Positions 1-12,781 of a stretch of 64,000 nt of DNA are shown here, in pieces; positions within the stretch are counted from its first letter, which is position 1; each line of letters begins with the position of its first letter. The stretch covers positions 9,159,501 through 9,223,500 of the forward strand of contig NC_071667.1 of assembly GCF_028554725.1 (NCBI RefSeq). Reading direction: 5' to 3'. This stretch comes from Zeugodacus cucurbitae (taxonomy: Eukaryota > Arthropoda > Insecta > Diptera > Tephritidae). Under the pieces are notes generated by a model, which was not told the origin of the DNA, did no database searches, and was given only the letters and a program-made list of their open reading frames with translations. A program made the position numbers and the translations under genes.

Positions 1-1731
1 ATTAAAACATTTCTATTATTTCCAAAAAAAATAACAACGGAAAAAAGTCAGCAGGTCACAAAAGATAGTGACGCTGAGACTACCAAAAAAACCATTAGAG
101 AGACAAATGAACAACAATTGCAACCAACTAAGCTGAAGTCAACACAAAGCAAAACAAAAATAATAAATTTAAATTCATACAAATAAAGACCGTAAATATT
201 AAATAATCAACATTTATGAGCTTTCAAGCGAAAAAGTCGAAAGAAATCTCAAACAGTGTCAAGTGACAGCGAACAAAATCTCCCATTGGGCACAGCGGAT
301 GAGATATAAAAGAACAACCGCTACAAGAGAGAACAATGCAGCGACCAGTAGCAGCTATTTGTCAAGTAATTCAGCGAACGAGCTATCAGTCAGCGTGTCA
401 GCAAATCAAACAAATGAATACTGTCACAAAAACAAACGCATATCATTAAACATATGGGCAGTCCAACAACAACAGCAACTAATAGAAAAAAAGTTCAGTT
501 AAAGTTCTAAAAGGCGTTGAAAAAGGATACAACATGCATTGTTGTTGCTGTTACTGTTGTTGCACCAGCAGCAACGCCAAAAGGCATTAATAAATGTGTT
601 GTTTTTGTATTGCATACAATTAAGCGAGTGTGAATGCGCTGAAGTTTGATTGACACACACACAGACACATATTGCTGACTTTTACATAAACACCTTCGGG
701 AGTACCGCGACAGCGAGGTGACACCCGAATGTGTGTGGGCAGCATGAAAATAGCCACCATTTATTAAACGCTCATTAAACGCGCCAATAATGACACAGCG
801 CCAACAACAATAAAAACACCTTACAATGCATACAACAACAATAGCAATAACAGTGTGCGCAAAGTGTTTGCCAATAAATACAGCAATCAGTCAAATCGTC
901 GCCACGCCACGTGAGAATTTATTGGCTGCTGTGTCTTGCTTGAAGCAAACAACACTTTCATGCAGAGATTTTTTGTTTTTGGTGTTGTTTTACAATCACT
1001 TGCAATTACGAAGGCGTTGTAGATTGATAGTTGCTGTTGCAAGCAGCGGGTGGCATGCCACTTAGCGCCGGAAGAAACCAGAAGCAACGAGAAAGACGTC
1101 AATGAAAATTGCTTGCGGTTTGAAATCAATGTAAGATAAAGGCGGAGTCTAACTGCAACAACAGCAAAAGCAATAGCAGCAGCAGCATCGCACACGCACT
1201 TTCCAGCAATCAAAGGCGAAACATCAAGCCAGTGCTTGTACTCGTAATGCAGCAGTGATCTTGATTGAATGCATGAGATCTGTGGATTGATTGCGATGAT
1301 TGCTGGGATACTGAAAGCGATGGCATTATGGTAGTTTAACAAAGGGAAGGCTTAAGAAAAGTTTGCTCATAAATATTGTTTTCTAAAAAATATATTGAAA
1401 TAGCTTTTCTCCCTTAAAAAATATTTAATAAAATTTAACAATATTTTACTTTTTTCTGCGAATTATCATTTAATTGTAGAATTTTACCAAATATATAATT
1501 TGTTGAATATTTTATTAGAAAAAAAAATTAAAGTATTTAAAAAAATTAAAAGATAATAAATTTGAAATATTGTTGTTGTAAATAATTTCACACATATCTA
1601 AAATGTCACTTCAGTTTCAACAAAAAAAAAAAAATCATTCGAATAAGTATAACTGAAGTCCTAACGATATTCTTAATTAATATTTCTTCTTTCTAACTGT
1701 CTTATACACTACCGTCTTCTTCTCCACTCAC
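1..1731 (-). other. ss: spineless intron 1 (5' part only)
   Basis: This stretch lies immediately downstream, on the minus strand, of the GTGAGT donor at 1726-1731, so it is the beginning of the first coding intron of spineless; the acceptor is outside the window. It is AT-rich with CAA/CAG-rich tracts. Short ORFs at 263-502 (plus) and 887-1342 (minus) have low-complexity composition and no recognisable domain. No transposon was recognised here. The intron assignment depends on the exon call next to it. Confidence 0.65.
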
Positions 1732-1787
1732 CTTTTGCCATTGCGTCGCCTACGCTTTGTGGCGTAGACGGTGCCCAGTTGGCTCAT
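1732..1787 (-). CDS. ss: Spineless (aryl hydrocarbon receptor homologue), first coding exon, partial
   Basis: Spineless is the insect AhR-type bHLH-PAS transcription factor. It dimerises with Tango and specifies antenna, distal leg and other identities. The exon encodes 18 residues, MSQLGTVYATKRRRRNGK, plus two bases AG of a split codon. This agrees with the N-terminus of Drosophila Spineless as I remember it, where Ser follows NGK and the bHLH basic region comes next; AG plus a pyrimidine would give that Ser. The Arg-rich run resembles a nuclear localisation signal. The start is the ATG at 1785-1787. The frame is open further upstream but has no other Met before an in-frame TGA at 1926-1928. 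The exon ends at 1732 against GTGAGT. The bHLH, PAS and transactivation regions lie left of the window. With only 18 residues the identification is strong by pattern but not proved. Confidence 0.78.
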
Positions 1788-2310
1788 CGCTAACGCCGAG
1801 GAATTCGTTATGGTCGCCGTTTTGACTGCGTTCTCGTTGCGTAGCTGCTGATCCCAAGCGCCTCTAAAAAAGGCGCGGCGGCGTCTGCTACTACTACTGC
1901 CGCTGTTGCTGCTGCCGTTGGTGCCTCAATAAAGTTGAATAAAGGTGCAATTGCAAAGTGGCACCTTACCGCAAGCTTCGCTGCCACACACTACAAATTC
2001 ACTGTTTTCTTGTTGGCTGTGACTTTGGGGCAATTTATGTGTTTTTTTGTTTTGTTTTTTGTTTACTCTTTTATTTTGCTTATTGAGAGATAAGCTCCGC
2101 AACTCAATACACTTTGCAGCTTCTAAGGTTGCTTTGGTATTGTTAGCATTTACTGTTGTTATTGTTGCGACGCCTTTTTATTGTTGTATCTACAGTTGCA
2201 ATCTGCTTTGAGTTACAGTCGCTTAGCAAGCGATTTTTTCACTGTTTTTTGTAGATTTATACACATTTTGTTGTTGTTGCGATTCCACAATATACGTGTA
2301 TTTATTTGAC
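1788..2310 (-). promoter_or_regulatory. ss: Probable spineless 5' UTR and promoter-proximal region
   Basis: On the minus strand this stretch has the look of a long fly 5' leader: A-rich, with CAA repeats, stops in all frames, and the frame of the ss start closed by TGA at 1926-1928. The stretch 1788-1925 is open in frame and would encode Ser- and Arg-rich sequence, but it has no Met and is read here as untranslated. A TATAAAT-like box (minus strand, 2255-2261) is the only core-promoter-like motif noticed, with no good initiator at the usual distance. The true transcription start is unknown, and further non-coding exons could lie to the right. Confidence 0.4.
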
Positions 2311-5300
2311 TCTTTTGCAATTTTATTTATTGGCAACGATTTATTGCTTGGTATTCATTGATTTTATAGATTTTTTACATTTCGAATTGTTGTTGCTTTC
2401 GTACTTAGTCATTATTGAATTGTTTGAACTATGCTGGAATATTAATTTTTGGATTTTTTAATTTATAATTTAATTATTTATAAAAAAAATTTAATAGCGT
2501 ACACATTTTCAGTTTTAATTTTTAGCTAAAGCTTTATAAAAGCTTTACAATTATTATTATAATATTTTTTTTTGTATGTGTATAGTTTAATAAATAGAAA
2601 AAAATAACTACATGTCCTATAATATTTCAGTGATGGCGGAATTAAAATAAAATAAATTTGGACGAAAATTCACTGGAAATACAAGCATTTTAGCATTATC
2701 CATGAAGGGAAAAAATTTTTAAACTTTTCTCGTTATTGATTTCTTAATTTTTGTATGAAAATTTAAAGGTTTTGTAGCTAATTTTTGTATTAAACTTTAA
2801 TGCTTTTATTACGGTTCTTTATTATTTAACATTTTTTATTAATTTTTTGAATCCTTACTAATTTCTGTACTTTGGCTTTTTGAGATAACATAAATCTAAA
2901 ATCTAAATTTCATCGAGTTCGGAGCTTTTTTTAGTTTTTCTCCCACTAACTAAAAAGGGCGTGGTAGTTTCTCAAGTTTCCACATATATCAAATTGCTTG
3001 TTTAAATAAATAATATGCCTACTAATAAATTATAAGTAGATAATTGAAAAGGATATGCGGTAAGAAAAATTTCGTAAATTTTATCTTGATGAAATAAACC
3101 TTTATTAAAAAAAAATGTTATTAGCAGTAAATTATTTCAAGAATATGTTACTTAAACACCAATTTTGTAACTTAAATTTCAAAGTCATATGTATTTTCAT
3201 CGAATAGAGAAATATATCCTAAACAAAAGTTTAATCGAACTGTAAAACAAGCTCTAAAAAAATGGAGGATCAATTCAATTTAAGTGAACATTTTTACATG
3301 AATCAAATTTTAATATGGAAATATGTATGGAAAAAATGATATTTGATAATTAAAATTTTGGTTTTATTTACAAAAGAGAATACACAAAGAGTTTTTCAGA
3401 TTAAAATTAATTTCGACTTTTTCCTACTCACATTTAGAAACAAATTTTAATTTTTGGTTAAACTAAAGAAAGTAGAGCCTTAAACGCTGCTTTGTTATTC
3501 ATATGGAGTTTTTGTATTTTTACAAAGATTTTTTTGGACTCTTGAACAAATACAAAATATTAAAACCAACTAAGCGATAAAAAATTAGATCAAAGCTTTG
3601 TAAAGTGGGATTTTTAGGACATCGAATGTTTACAAAAAATATCTTAAATGTAATAATTATATTCTTCTGTTAATTTTTTACACCGTCGGAACGAACAGCT
3701 GTTTTCAAAGCTAAACAAAAAAATAACTTGAATACTTATTGTAACACTCCTTAACCGAGGGCTAAATTGAGTAAACACTAGTTAATGGTGTAAAAATAAA
3801 TGTTTTACGTAAATAAATTTAATTTATTTATTATTTTTTTTATTTAAATATGCTGTCACACACAGAGTTTCTAAATTTAGCAAATTTTCGCACTTTGGGA
3901 ATCAATATTTATAAGCTGCATTGCAGCCCTTTAATTTATGCTTTATTGTGTTAGACGCTTTTGTCTCGCGCAACGAATTATTAATAAATCACAGACCTAC
4001 ACACCCACTCACGCACAGACTCATGGAAGCACATACATATGGAGCACCACAATTGATGATTGCGTTTTTGGTGCACATTTAGAGACAAAATTTATTGTCA
4101 ATATTTTTGTTGTTATTGCGTGGCGCCCGGGCGCTTAAATGCGTGTTCGCACATTTTTCTTTTTGCACCAATTTCTTTTCACGACAAATTTTCAGTTATA
4201 CTTTTGTGCGCTCGCATTTTGATTTTATTTTCTCACTTTGCATTGCACCAGTTGGTTTTGTGCGAATTGTTATTGTAGCCAGCATTATATTTTCCAATTT
4301 GATTTTTTGCTCGCATTCAATTTTTTTATTTTATATTATTGTTGCTTTTGTATCTATGTATGTATATATGGTAGCAATTCCTTTTGATTTTTCTTGCGTG
4401 TGGCAGCCGTGACACGCAGCACTTGCGGTCTGTCTGACGCGTGTGAAACGAATACACAAAAGCTGTCCCAGCCGGGTCGTGCAGCGAACGCCTGACAGCA
4501 GCGACCGCGACCGCGACTGCACACAGAAGTCGTCGAATCGTATCGAATCGAAATCGTTTCGCGACTCCGGCGCCCAACAACAACAAACATAACAATAGTA
4601 AGCGCAATAACAAAAACAATTGAAAAGAGAAAGAAACGCGAAAAATGCGCGATTTGCACCATTGCCGGTGTGTGTGTGTGTTGCAAACCGTTAGCTGGTA
4701 GGTGGCATGCGCACCACCAATAAATAGCAATAAAAGCAAAAATTGAGTGACTAAGCGCCACGCAGATTTGAGTGAATGAAACGAGTGAATTTCGCCCGCG
4801 CCATTGGAATGAATTCGTTTGGTCGTTTTGGTCAGATTGTAATAAGGGTGTGGTGTGGGGGTGCTTAAAGAACACAACAATATGTGTTTTTTATACCTCG
4901 AAGTGTATCGGAAATATCTTTTACTGTATTAATTTGTACTACCGACGGCGAGAAGCAAAATTTAAGCAATTTTTTTTACTGAAAAAATGTAAAGTTTCCA
5001 AACAGGCAATTTATTAATAATTTTCTGTATGTACATTTGTATGTACGATAACCCAAATATCGAGATTGAGAAGTATTTCGTTGATTGGAAGAAACACTGA
5101 CATACATACATAAGTGTATAACATCGACTAGGGACTATTTTGAAGGCGACAACATTAATTTATACGAATAAATAAAGATTTTTTTCAAAACACAAAAATT
5201 CTCGTTATTTCTTTAACACAACTCGAATATATAAATGAAATATTTTTGACTTATTATTGAATACATTACACTACAACTAGTCTAGAAGAAAATAGAAACA

Positions 5301-6380
5301 CTGATCGCTTCACGAAACTAAATGCAATAAAAGAGATTATTTTAGTGACACTGACAATTTATGCTTTTAGGTACGCTTGTACCAATGAATTAGAAAATCT
5401 ACTTTTTGGCGTTCGAACTCATTTTGTGTAAATTGTCACTTGTGTAGACAGAGTTATTCTTAATTATGTGAGTATGCTCCTAATATAAAGTATAATTCAC
5501 ATATTTACATAAAATACATTTGAATCTCATTTTCGAACTGAGCTACTGTGTTTTATTCCCACTAACGGTGTATTAAATATGTATTTAAATATAATAAATA
5601 CATATTTTATTATACATGCAAATATTCCCTTATCCTAATCTAAAAATTGTAATTTCCAATACCAACAACCGCAACCAATGCCACCGGCGGCTAATTACAG
5701 TTGAAGCAAACACAAATATTTAAGCATTCAAGTGTAGAAAATTTGGTAAAAATGTACTGCAAAGTATGAAAAATATATGCGTAATTTTAATAATAATAAT
5801 ATTACATAATAATTCGTATTGCTCTTAAAAGACATTTTGAACTTTGTATATGTCAGCTAGTCACAGAATATTATGAAACGAATTTTTCAATTATCAAAAC
5901 GAAAGCATTTGTTTCACTGAAATAATAATGCACACCGGAAAGTATAGAAATAAAAAATCAGAAAAATGTGTTGATAAGAAAATCGTAGAAAACTCAAGTT
6001 ATCTTATAATATTATTTTATTTTGTAATATTTCATAGAATTAATTTTCTATTTTTACTAGATACTAGACCGTTTATTTATGGTATATAGTATATGTTATA
6101 TAATTTATCAAATGAAATTTCCCGACTCTCTACATGGAATATATTTTAAAATGAAAGTTTTTATGTTAGAAATACTTGTACACATTTAAAAATAGATATT
6201 TATGAAAATAAAATATTCTTTGCAAGAAGATTCTGAACTGAAATTAACATGATAATTTCGTTATATAAATAATTCAAGATAAAACAAACGTGTAAGTAAG
6301 ATTTTGTAACGCAATTTCTCATTGAAAAATTGAAACAACGATTAGATATAATTAGAGTATTAAAAAAGATATATATTATA
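2311..6380. other. Non-coding 5' flank of spineless
   Basis: AT-rich DNA with no recognisable coding exon or transposon. A GC-richer island at about 4400-4880 holds a short GT tract (4668-4681) and several overlapping open frames on both strands, none with a recognisable domain. Two TTGCGTG heptamers (4116-4122 and 4394-4400) lie at its edge. The island could be regulatory DNA or a non-coding exon; sequence alone does not decide. Confidence 0.5.
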
Positions 6381-6881
6381 CAGTTGAACTTCCATAACTT
6401 GAATTGGCAATAGCATTTGGAAATCGGGGTAATAAAAATTGCATTCCATAACTCAAATTCCCTTAATTCGAATTATAATAACTCAAACTCTTAAATTGCA
6501 ATTAGAAGATTTCATAGAAATTTCCTTCCATAAATCAAACTTTTCGACCAAGGCATAATACAAAATTGAAGATTTTACTATCGAGGCACAATTTTAAAAG
6601 AGTCCCTCTATATCGTATGAAGGCAAACAAAAATAATGATATTATACTTATGGGTTGCATAAATCAAGTAACAAAGGCATGAGATACAGACATCAAGAAC
6701 CAAACAATAGCAAACTGCAACAAACAAAATTACATAATAATGTTTTAACGTACTTTATGCGAAGTAAATAAATAAAACTACGTATAAATGTATATTTTAC
6801 AGCTTTTTGAGAAATTTAATTAAAATTTCTATAACTCGAAGTCTCTCTAACTCGAAGTTTTTTTGTGGATTATGGTGATTT
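6381..6881 (-). mobile_element. pogo-like MITE, copy 1 (one end lost)
   Basis: The left end starts CAGTTGAACTTCCATAACT directly after TA at 6379-6380. The body matches, in inverted orientation, the MITE at 29844-30328: both share the 'ttgaattggcaatagc' block next to one end and repeated 'taactcgaag' motifs near the other. This copy stops at about 6881 without its second terminal CAGTG, so the other end is deleted or decayed. No coding capacity. The TA duplication and CAGT terminus suggest mobilisation by a pogo/Tigger-type transposase, which is inference. Confidence 0.6.
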
Positions 6882-9800
6882 GATATTATTATCCGTTTTG
6901 CGGTCTTTAAAAATCCCAGGACAATAGAATTATATTACTTCTACTTAGAAGGTTATAATAAAATGGCCTCATAGTATGAATGTGGGTCGCATAATATTTT
7001 TGCGTACTAAAAACACGATTTTTTTAGTGGACATCGGAACTTTGTTGAAAACATTATCAAAACTTTCACAAAAAAATATGTTTGCTTTGATTTCCCCATT
7101 GGTTTTGAATTTTCATACTTATATAATTTATAATTTAGTATGAAACACAAAATTTATTTGTGAAAACTTAAAATATAACAAAAAAAATATATTTTTTTAA
7201 TATTTCATTAATTTACATTCTATACACGCATAATCCGTTATATGTTCACAACTGTAGTTTACATATTTATTTTTTGATTTTTTTTTTATAACCAACACAT
7301 TGAAAATTGTTGCGTATTTAAACTTTCCAGTAATTCATTGTCAAATTTATTAAAGCTTTTAATATGCACATTTACGCATTGTTATAATTTATTTATTTTT
7401 TAATTATTAAATTTGTTTTCCCACACTTGTTCACACTGCTTGTTTAAGTGTTATCATTTTGTATTTTTTTTTTTTCAAATTATTTCATATTACTTTTTTA
7501 ATGTATCCTTATCACACATTTTTGCATATACTATTTACCGTCTAACACATTGCGTGCAAACGCATTTGCAGCAAGTTGAAAAAATTAAAAAAACGCACGC
7601 AAATCGTCAAAACATATGACAATGCAATAATATGTAACAACACGCAACAACGCGTTACTGGACCGCCGTCGCGCATAAAACAAGAAAATGACCACAGAAC
7701 GAACACGGCATCAGTGACTGCAGCGGCAGTCAACATATGCAATCGGTCGTCTTCCTTTTTTTGATAACTTGCAACAACCAACAAACAACGGTTAATAGAC
7801 GGCTGATGAGCCGCTGGCATTGAGACGCACGATTTCTACAACTCTAAAGCGGCTGCCGTTTCGATGCGCGCACTCACCGCATAAACAACACACGGACTCG
7901 TTAACGTGACGCCAGCAAACAAACAAACGAATTGTGCTGACTAAACAGGCGAACAATCGAGCAATACGAACTCTTTGAGAATCCAACAAGAACTGAGAAA
8001 TTGGAAAAAACCAGTCCTGTGTGTTGGCCAAAAACAAAACAAACAAACGTAACCAAATAAACCGCGAGTCAGAAAGTAGTGGCTAACAACAACAACAACA
8101 GCGGTTGAAACAATTGAGTATTGGAAGTGACGCTTCCATCGGCAGCGCGGCTTGAGTGGGTGTGCGCGAGAATGAAGGACTCCAAAGCCTGTCTGAGTCA
8201 CTTTGCGGCAATTCCAAGCGGTATACAAAGCGCAACCGACACAGTCCAATTGGAATGACTGGAATTTGTTGAGTGTAGAAGGTTGCTAGAGGGCAAGAAG
8301 CGAGTGGATAGCAACCAACATGAGAGCAAGTGAAATGGCATGTGGTGCAGCCCGTATGAGAAGGCGTTGACGGGTAGTACGCGCATGTTCCGTTGTTCAT
8401 TTCGTTCCTGTATGCTTATTATAAGCGCTACAAAGCAATCCACCAATTATGGAAGCTATTCTAACAACGCACACACAAACACATGCTCTTAAAAGTATGC
8501 GCTCGCGCTCGAGAGGTTGCAAAATGCGCTCAGCATGAATTTTTTGAAAACATGTACACAAAAGTGCTATTTTGCTTTCTCTTTCGCACTTGTCTCTTGC
8601 TAAGGTGAGTTAAGATATTCTCCACTTTTACACAAGCTGCGCGTGGGCGTGGCTTCCGCTTTGCTGCTGGCAGTAGTAAACTGCTACGGAAGTAACTCTA
8701 CAACAATAACAAAAGCTTTAGCAACAACAAAAAATCAGTGTGTTGTTATTGTTGTATTCCGTTTTTACACGTATGGCCGCTATTTACAACATTTTTGTTT
8801 TTGTTGTTACTTTGTGTTTTTGCATTCGCTCCACCGCCAGCTTATGCCCCCGCCGCTCTACTAATTAATTACGGTGTAATTAAAAATTTTTCAAGCTTAA
8901 CTTTTATTAGTTTATCTCGGCATTTGCATCTCGCTCGCAATAAATCACGCTTCAGTAGTTCGGTTGCAGTTGTTTTTAGTGGTGTTGGTGTTGGTGGTGG
9001 TAATGGCGACGTGCACCACTGCCGGAGACATCGACGGTCTGACGACAGCCAACCGCTTAAAAAGTAAATATTGATATTTCGTGTTATTTTTTTCGTCTGC
9101 CATGCCATTTCATTCTGACATGAGTCCTCGTATGCACGTATGTATGTAAGTATTTGCATTTAGTTTGATGTTTTTCACTTTTACCATGTTTCTCTTTGAT
9201 AAAATACATATGCGATTTATTGCACATTTAATATAACTCTGCTCCTGCGACATACCTCACCTCATCACCCGTTCGCTGATTTTACTTGTAACAACTTTCA
9301 GATAGCACCATTTAGAAGTCGCTAAGCTATTTTACAAAATGGAGGTGCGAATGCCTTAACAACCAGGACTACAGTTACATATGTACATATAATATTGTAT
9401 AAGTCGGTATATACATACCTACATCTCTTCAAATGCAAATGATGTTTATGGGGCGTACATATATTGTTTCTCGGAGTATATAGTTTCTTGGAGCGATATC
9501 CAACGACCGAGTTGGACATACCTTCCATGTTTGCTTTGCTTAAACTATAGTGAATTTGAGAATCTACATACGTAAAAGTTTATAGTAACGTACTGTGACT
9601 TATCGACTTCACCTGGGGCTGGAAATACATACATATGGTTATCTCCAGTTTCAAGCATAAGAAGACATATCTAATCACTTAGCCATCTTCTCCTCATTAA
9701 CATAACAGTAGAATCAAATCAAGTTTGTTGTAAAAGATTTCAAAAAATATTATTTTTAGACGTGCGCTCTATACGAGGGTCTAAAATCGGTTCGATAAAT

Positions 9801-12034
9801 TTTAGACCCATATAATTTCTATAATCTATCCACAATTATGTAATATGATATAATTTACCGCCTAATTGACGGTACATTTGAAGTTGTGGGATTAACCTTC
9901 AAATGTATAGTGAAAAGAACACTTGATTTCCAATGGCACAATTCAATCATATTTCACTTAGTATTTTTACGATTTACTTATATAATATCTATTTTGAGGT
10001 TAGAGAAAGAATTATATTAAACTTCTTAAATAGATGCACTGAAAGTTGGTTAATTCTTTAACTCATCTTCAACTTTATTATTATAATTAGAATTATTTCC
10101 ATTCAGTAAGTTTTAGTGTGTTCACTACACTTCACTACACTAATACGCCCTGAATACATAAAAGCCCGCTTTAACTTTTTATTACCAGATTTTTCGCTTG
10201 AAAGCATTTTGTATGCTATATTCATCTGCAAATTAACTGCTACTGGGGTCTAGGGTGCAGTTGTAATGGACTTCCTAACTCTTTATACTAATACAAGCAT
10301 ATATGACTAGGTAAGTGGCGCAGTAAGCCCGACACTGTATCAAAGTGCGTGTATGCTTTTGTTGTTTTACATTAACTGTAAGTGTCGATTTGTCTTGTTC
10401 ACACCAAGATTTCTATTAACAATAAACATTAATGCATATGAATACATAAAGTAAAGGAAGCTATTTGCTTAATTTGAAACTGATCCAGCGATAATGATAT
10501 GCTTTTTAACGCTTATCATTTGCATAATAAAGTAAATTCATGTTTGCGGCAGCAGCATTCCAATTAAATATGATTAACATAGAAAGATTACATTAAATAA
10601 ACTAATGTTAGGGGAGCAGCATGCATTTCTAATAATATGAATATAATTCATTAAATTTTTTTAATGGAGTTGCCATGTTTCAAAGAAAGTAAAAATAGAA
10701 ATATACTTCGGAAAGTATTCCAGCAGGCGTTAATCTTAATATATATAGAGGAACAGTATTGCAACCATTGATATAAAATAATATATAAAAGTGAGCAAAA
10801 TATTACAAAATATAATCCAAAATTAGACGTTTAAAAGAGTCGGAAAAAAATCTTAATTTGTATAAATACCTTAGAAGATGGCAGCGGCAAAAGCTGTAAG
10901 ATGAGGTGAGGTTGGGAAATTCTATTAATTTGTGAATAATAAAACTCTTTCAAATATATTTGGGCAGCAACCACTATGCATATTTGTATATAATTACATA
11001 TGTATGTATGTGTAACAAAAAATGCCCACCATTTCTTCTTTGCTAATGTGAATTATGTACCATACGCCAGCGCACAGCTTCTCTCCGCCAATCGTATTCG
11101 ACATTAAACAGTAAATGTCAGAGTCGTTTTTTGAATTATGCGTTCAGAAACAACGACAACAGCATGGCGCAGCCGTTGTTTTTACTCCTGCTGGCAGTTA
11201 TGGTACAATTATTATATACACATACATACATGTGGCATCAACATATGACTCCTAAGTATTGAACATGCTGCAGCACTACCTTATACGATTTTCCCTTAAC
11301 TATTCGTTATGCACTTGTTTTTTTTCCTTAATCCTCCTTCCACTTTCTGGCATTATCGTAATTTTCTTTGGTGCCCTTGTTGCACTGCATACTGATAAAC
11401 GTTTTTACTACTTTTTGCAAAATATTGGTTCTTGTTGTTGTAGGTTGCGGTGTTTGTCAATGCATTTTTGCACGCAACTCTCACGGAGTTGCAACAACTG
11501 CTGCTCCCGCTGCTGGTGCATTGGATATACCTATTATGCACACATACCTGTTTATGCGCATGTGTGTATGTGGAACAGCTTGCGGCATTGAGCCATTTAC
11601 ATATATGTATAAATACGTACAGCAAAGATTATGTACATACATTTTGGATGCGACATTAGTACAAGTCGCTCAGAGGTTCGGTATACAGGTTTTCAAAATT
11701 GACAAGGCCATAATATATATATATATATATAGATAATTCATATTTTTTTGATGTATGCAACAGAACTCCATCCAACAATTTAAGCCGCGTTATCCTAGAT
11801 AATTACAAATTATATAGTATCCATATTATATATGAAAAAGTTATCAAATTGTTTTCAATATAAAGGAGAATATCGTACCTCTTGGCATTAATTTTTTACT
11901 TCTATTTGATTACAGCAATCCGTATACTTTATACCAGCTCTTTGTCCGATTCGCTAACACCGAAGTCTTGTGGGATCGAAGACAGTACTTTCCATTTAAT
12001 TATACCAGTTTATGCATTTATAACATTTGATTAT
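6882..12034. other. Non-coding 5' flank of spineless
   Basis: No gene recognised. The stretch is AT-rich at 6882-7540 and GC-richer at about 7640-8450 and 8930-9060, with CAA-rich tracts typical of fly regulatory or leader DNA. Overlapping short ORFs on both strands (for example 7941-8400 minus and 11259-11736 plus) lack domains. TTGCGTG-type heptamers occur at 7550-7556, 7596-7602 (minus) and 11471-11477 (minus). A pure AT dinucleotide run spans 11713-11731. Confidence 0.5.
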
Positions 12035-12265
12035 TCGATTCGCTTCTTCCTCTTTACTGGTGTAGGCACCGCTTACGCGATTATACCCAAGTTACCAATA
12101 GCGCGACAGTCATTTTTTCTTTTCCCAGTTTGGGTTCAATTGGTGATGCCAAGTCGACGAGAGAAGGAAAATCTCTTCCCCCGGCGAGGACTGCGGAGAG
12201 CTGAAGCGTTCTCATCCATCCGGAGAATATAACCTAGCCAGTGTATTCGATATTTCTGGATTCTG
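12035..12265 (-). pseudogene. RTE-like non-LTR retrotransposon remnant, 3' tail
   Basis: The minus-strand translation gives YRIHWLGYILRMDENA, then a degraded stretch ending in LGITNW. This parallels the C-terminal RLRWLGHVVRMDE...LGITNWR of the longer copy at 43186-44190. The nucleotide tail also matches: the 'cgcgtaagcggtg(c/t)ctac(a/g)ccagt' block followed by a GAA-rich end. The conserved Arg- and Gly-rich middle is lost. It is a short 5'-truncated fragment with no function expected. Confidence 0.65.
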
Positions 12266-12365
12266 GAGATTACTACAGTTAAAGAAAGTCGTCTCGTTCT
12301 GTCAAAAAGGGTGTTAACGACCAGAAACATATTTATATTTTCGAATAGCCAAGCGCCTTTAAGAC

Positions 12366-12781
12366 CCACATATGCCGTTGTTGATATTGAAATTTAAAAG
12401 GAATGACATAGAAACAATAGTAGGATTGTTAACAGGTCACACTCTGATTGGGAAACACGTCAGCAGACTGGGGATACCTTCCAATGATTACTGCAGAAGT
12501 TGCCAAAAAGTTGAGGAAGGAGAAACTATAACATATCTTCTATGCGGCTCTGCGTAAGGCTCTGTACAGGAAAATAATCGCAACTATCGGACGCGGTTTG
12601 CTCAATGATGTGGGCGTAGTTGCACATATCAAATTATGTGAATTATTTCATTTTATCAAGACCACAGGGTGGTACAAAGAAGGCTTAATAGTGTCAGAGG
12701 ATGTCAGTCCCGGAAGTGTCACAATGGCCTACCAAAGGCCTAGGTGCGACGACAGAAACCACTTAACCTAACCTAACCTAT
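12366..12781 (+). pseudogene. LOA/R1-like non-LTR retrotransposon remnant, ORF2 C-terminus and 3' UTR
   Basis: An open frame at 12372-12557 contains LLTGHTLIGKHVSRLGIP followed by CRSCQKVEEG and YLLC. This is the C-terminal block that follows the RNase H domain in LOA/R1-type ORF2 proteins. The usual knuckle is CRSC...H-LLC; here the His is Tyr. After a stop, a second frame restores GWYKEG, as at the end of such ORFs. The sequence ends in cctaacctaaccta, a short tandem tail typical of these retrotransposons. It is 5'-truncated. The exact clade (LOA, R1 or Jockey) is uncertain. Confidence 0.6.

Noticed and set aside
887..1342. 151-codon open frame on the minus strand
   Set aside because: Lies in the presumed ss intron, is overlapped by a plus-strand frame, and has no recognisable domain.
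4326..4880. 184-codon open frame on the minus strand with a Leu-rich stretch
   Set aside because: Other frames on the same strand are also open here, composition is skewed (Leu, Arg, Thr-His repeats from CA/GT tracts), and no domain is visible. The CpG- and CAA-rich DNA gives chance ORFs.
12763..12781. aacctaacctaaccta as a telomeric repeat
   Set aside because: It is a short tail directly attached to a LOA/R1-like retrotransposon end, and flies do not use this telomere repeat.
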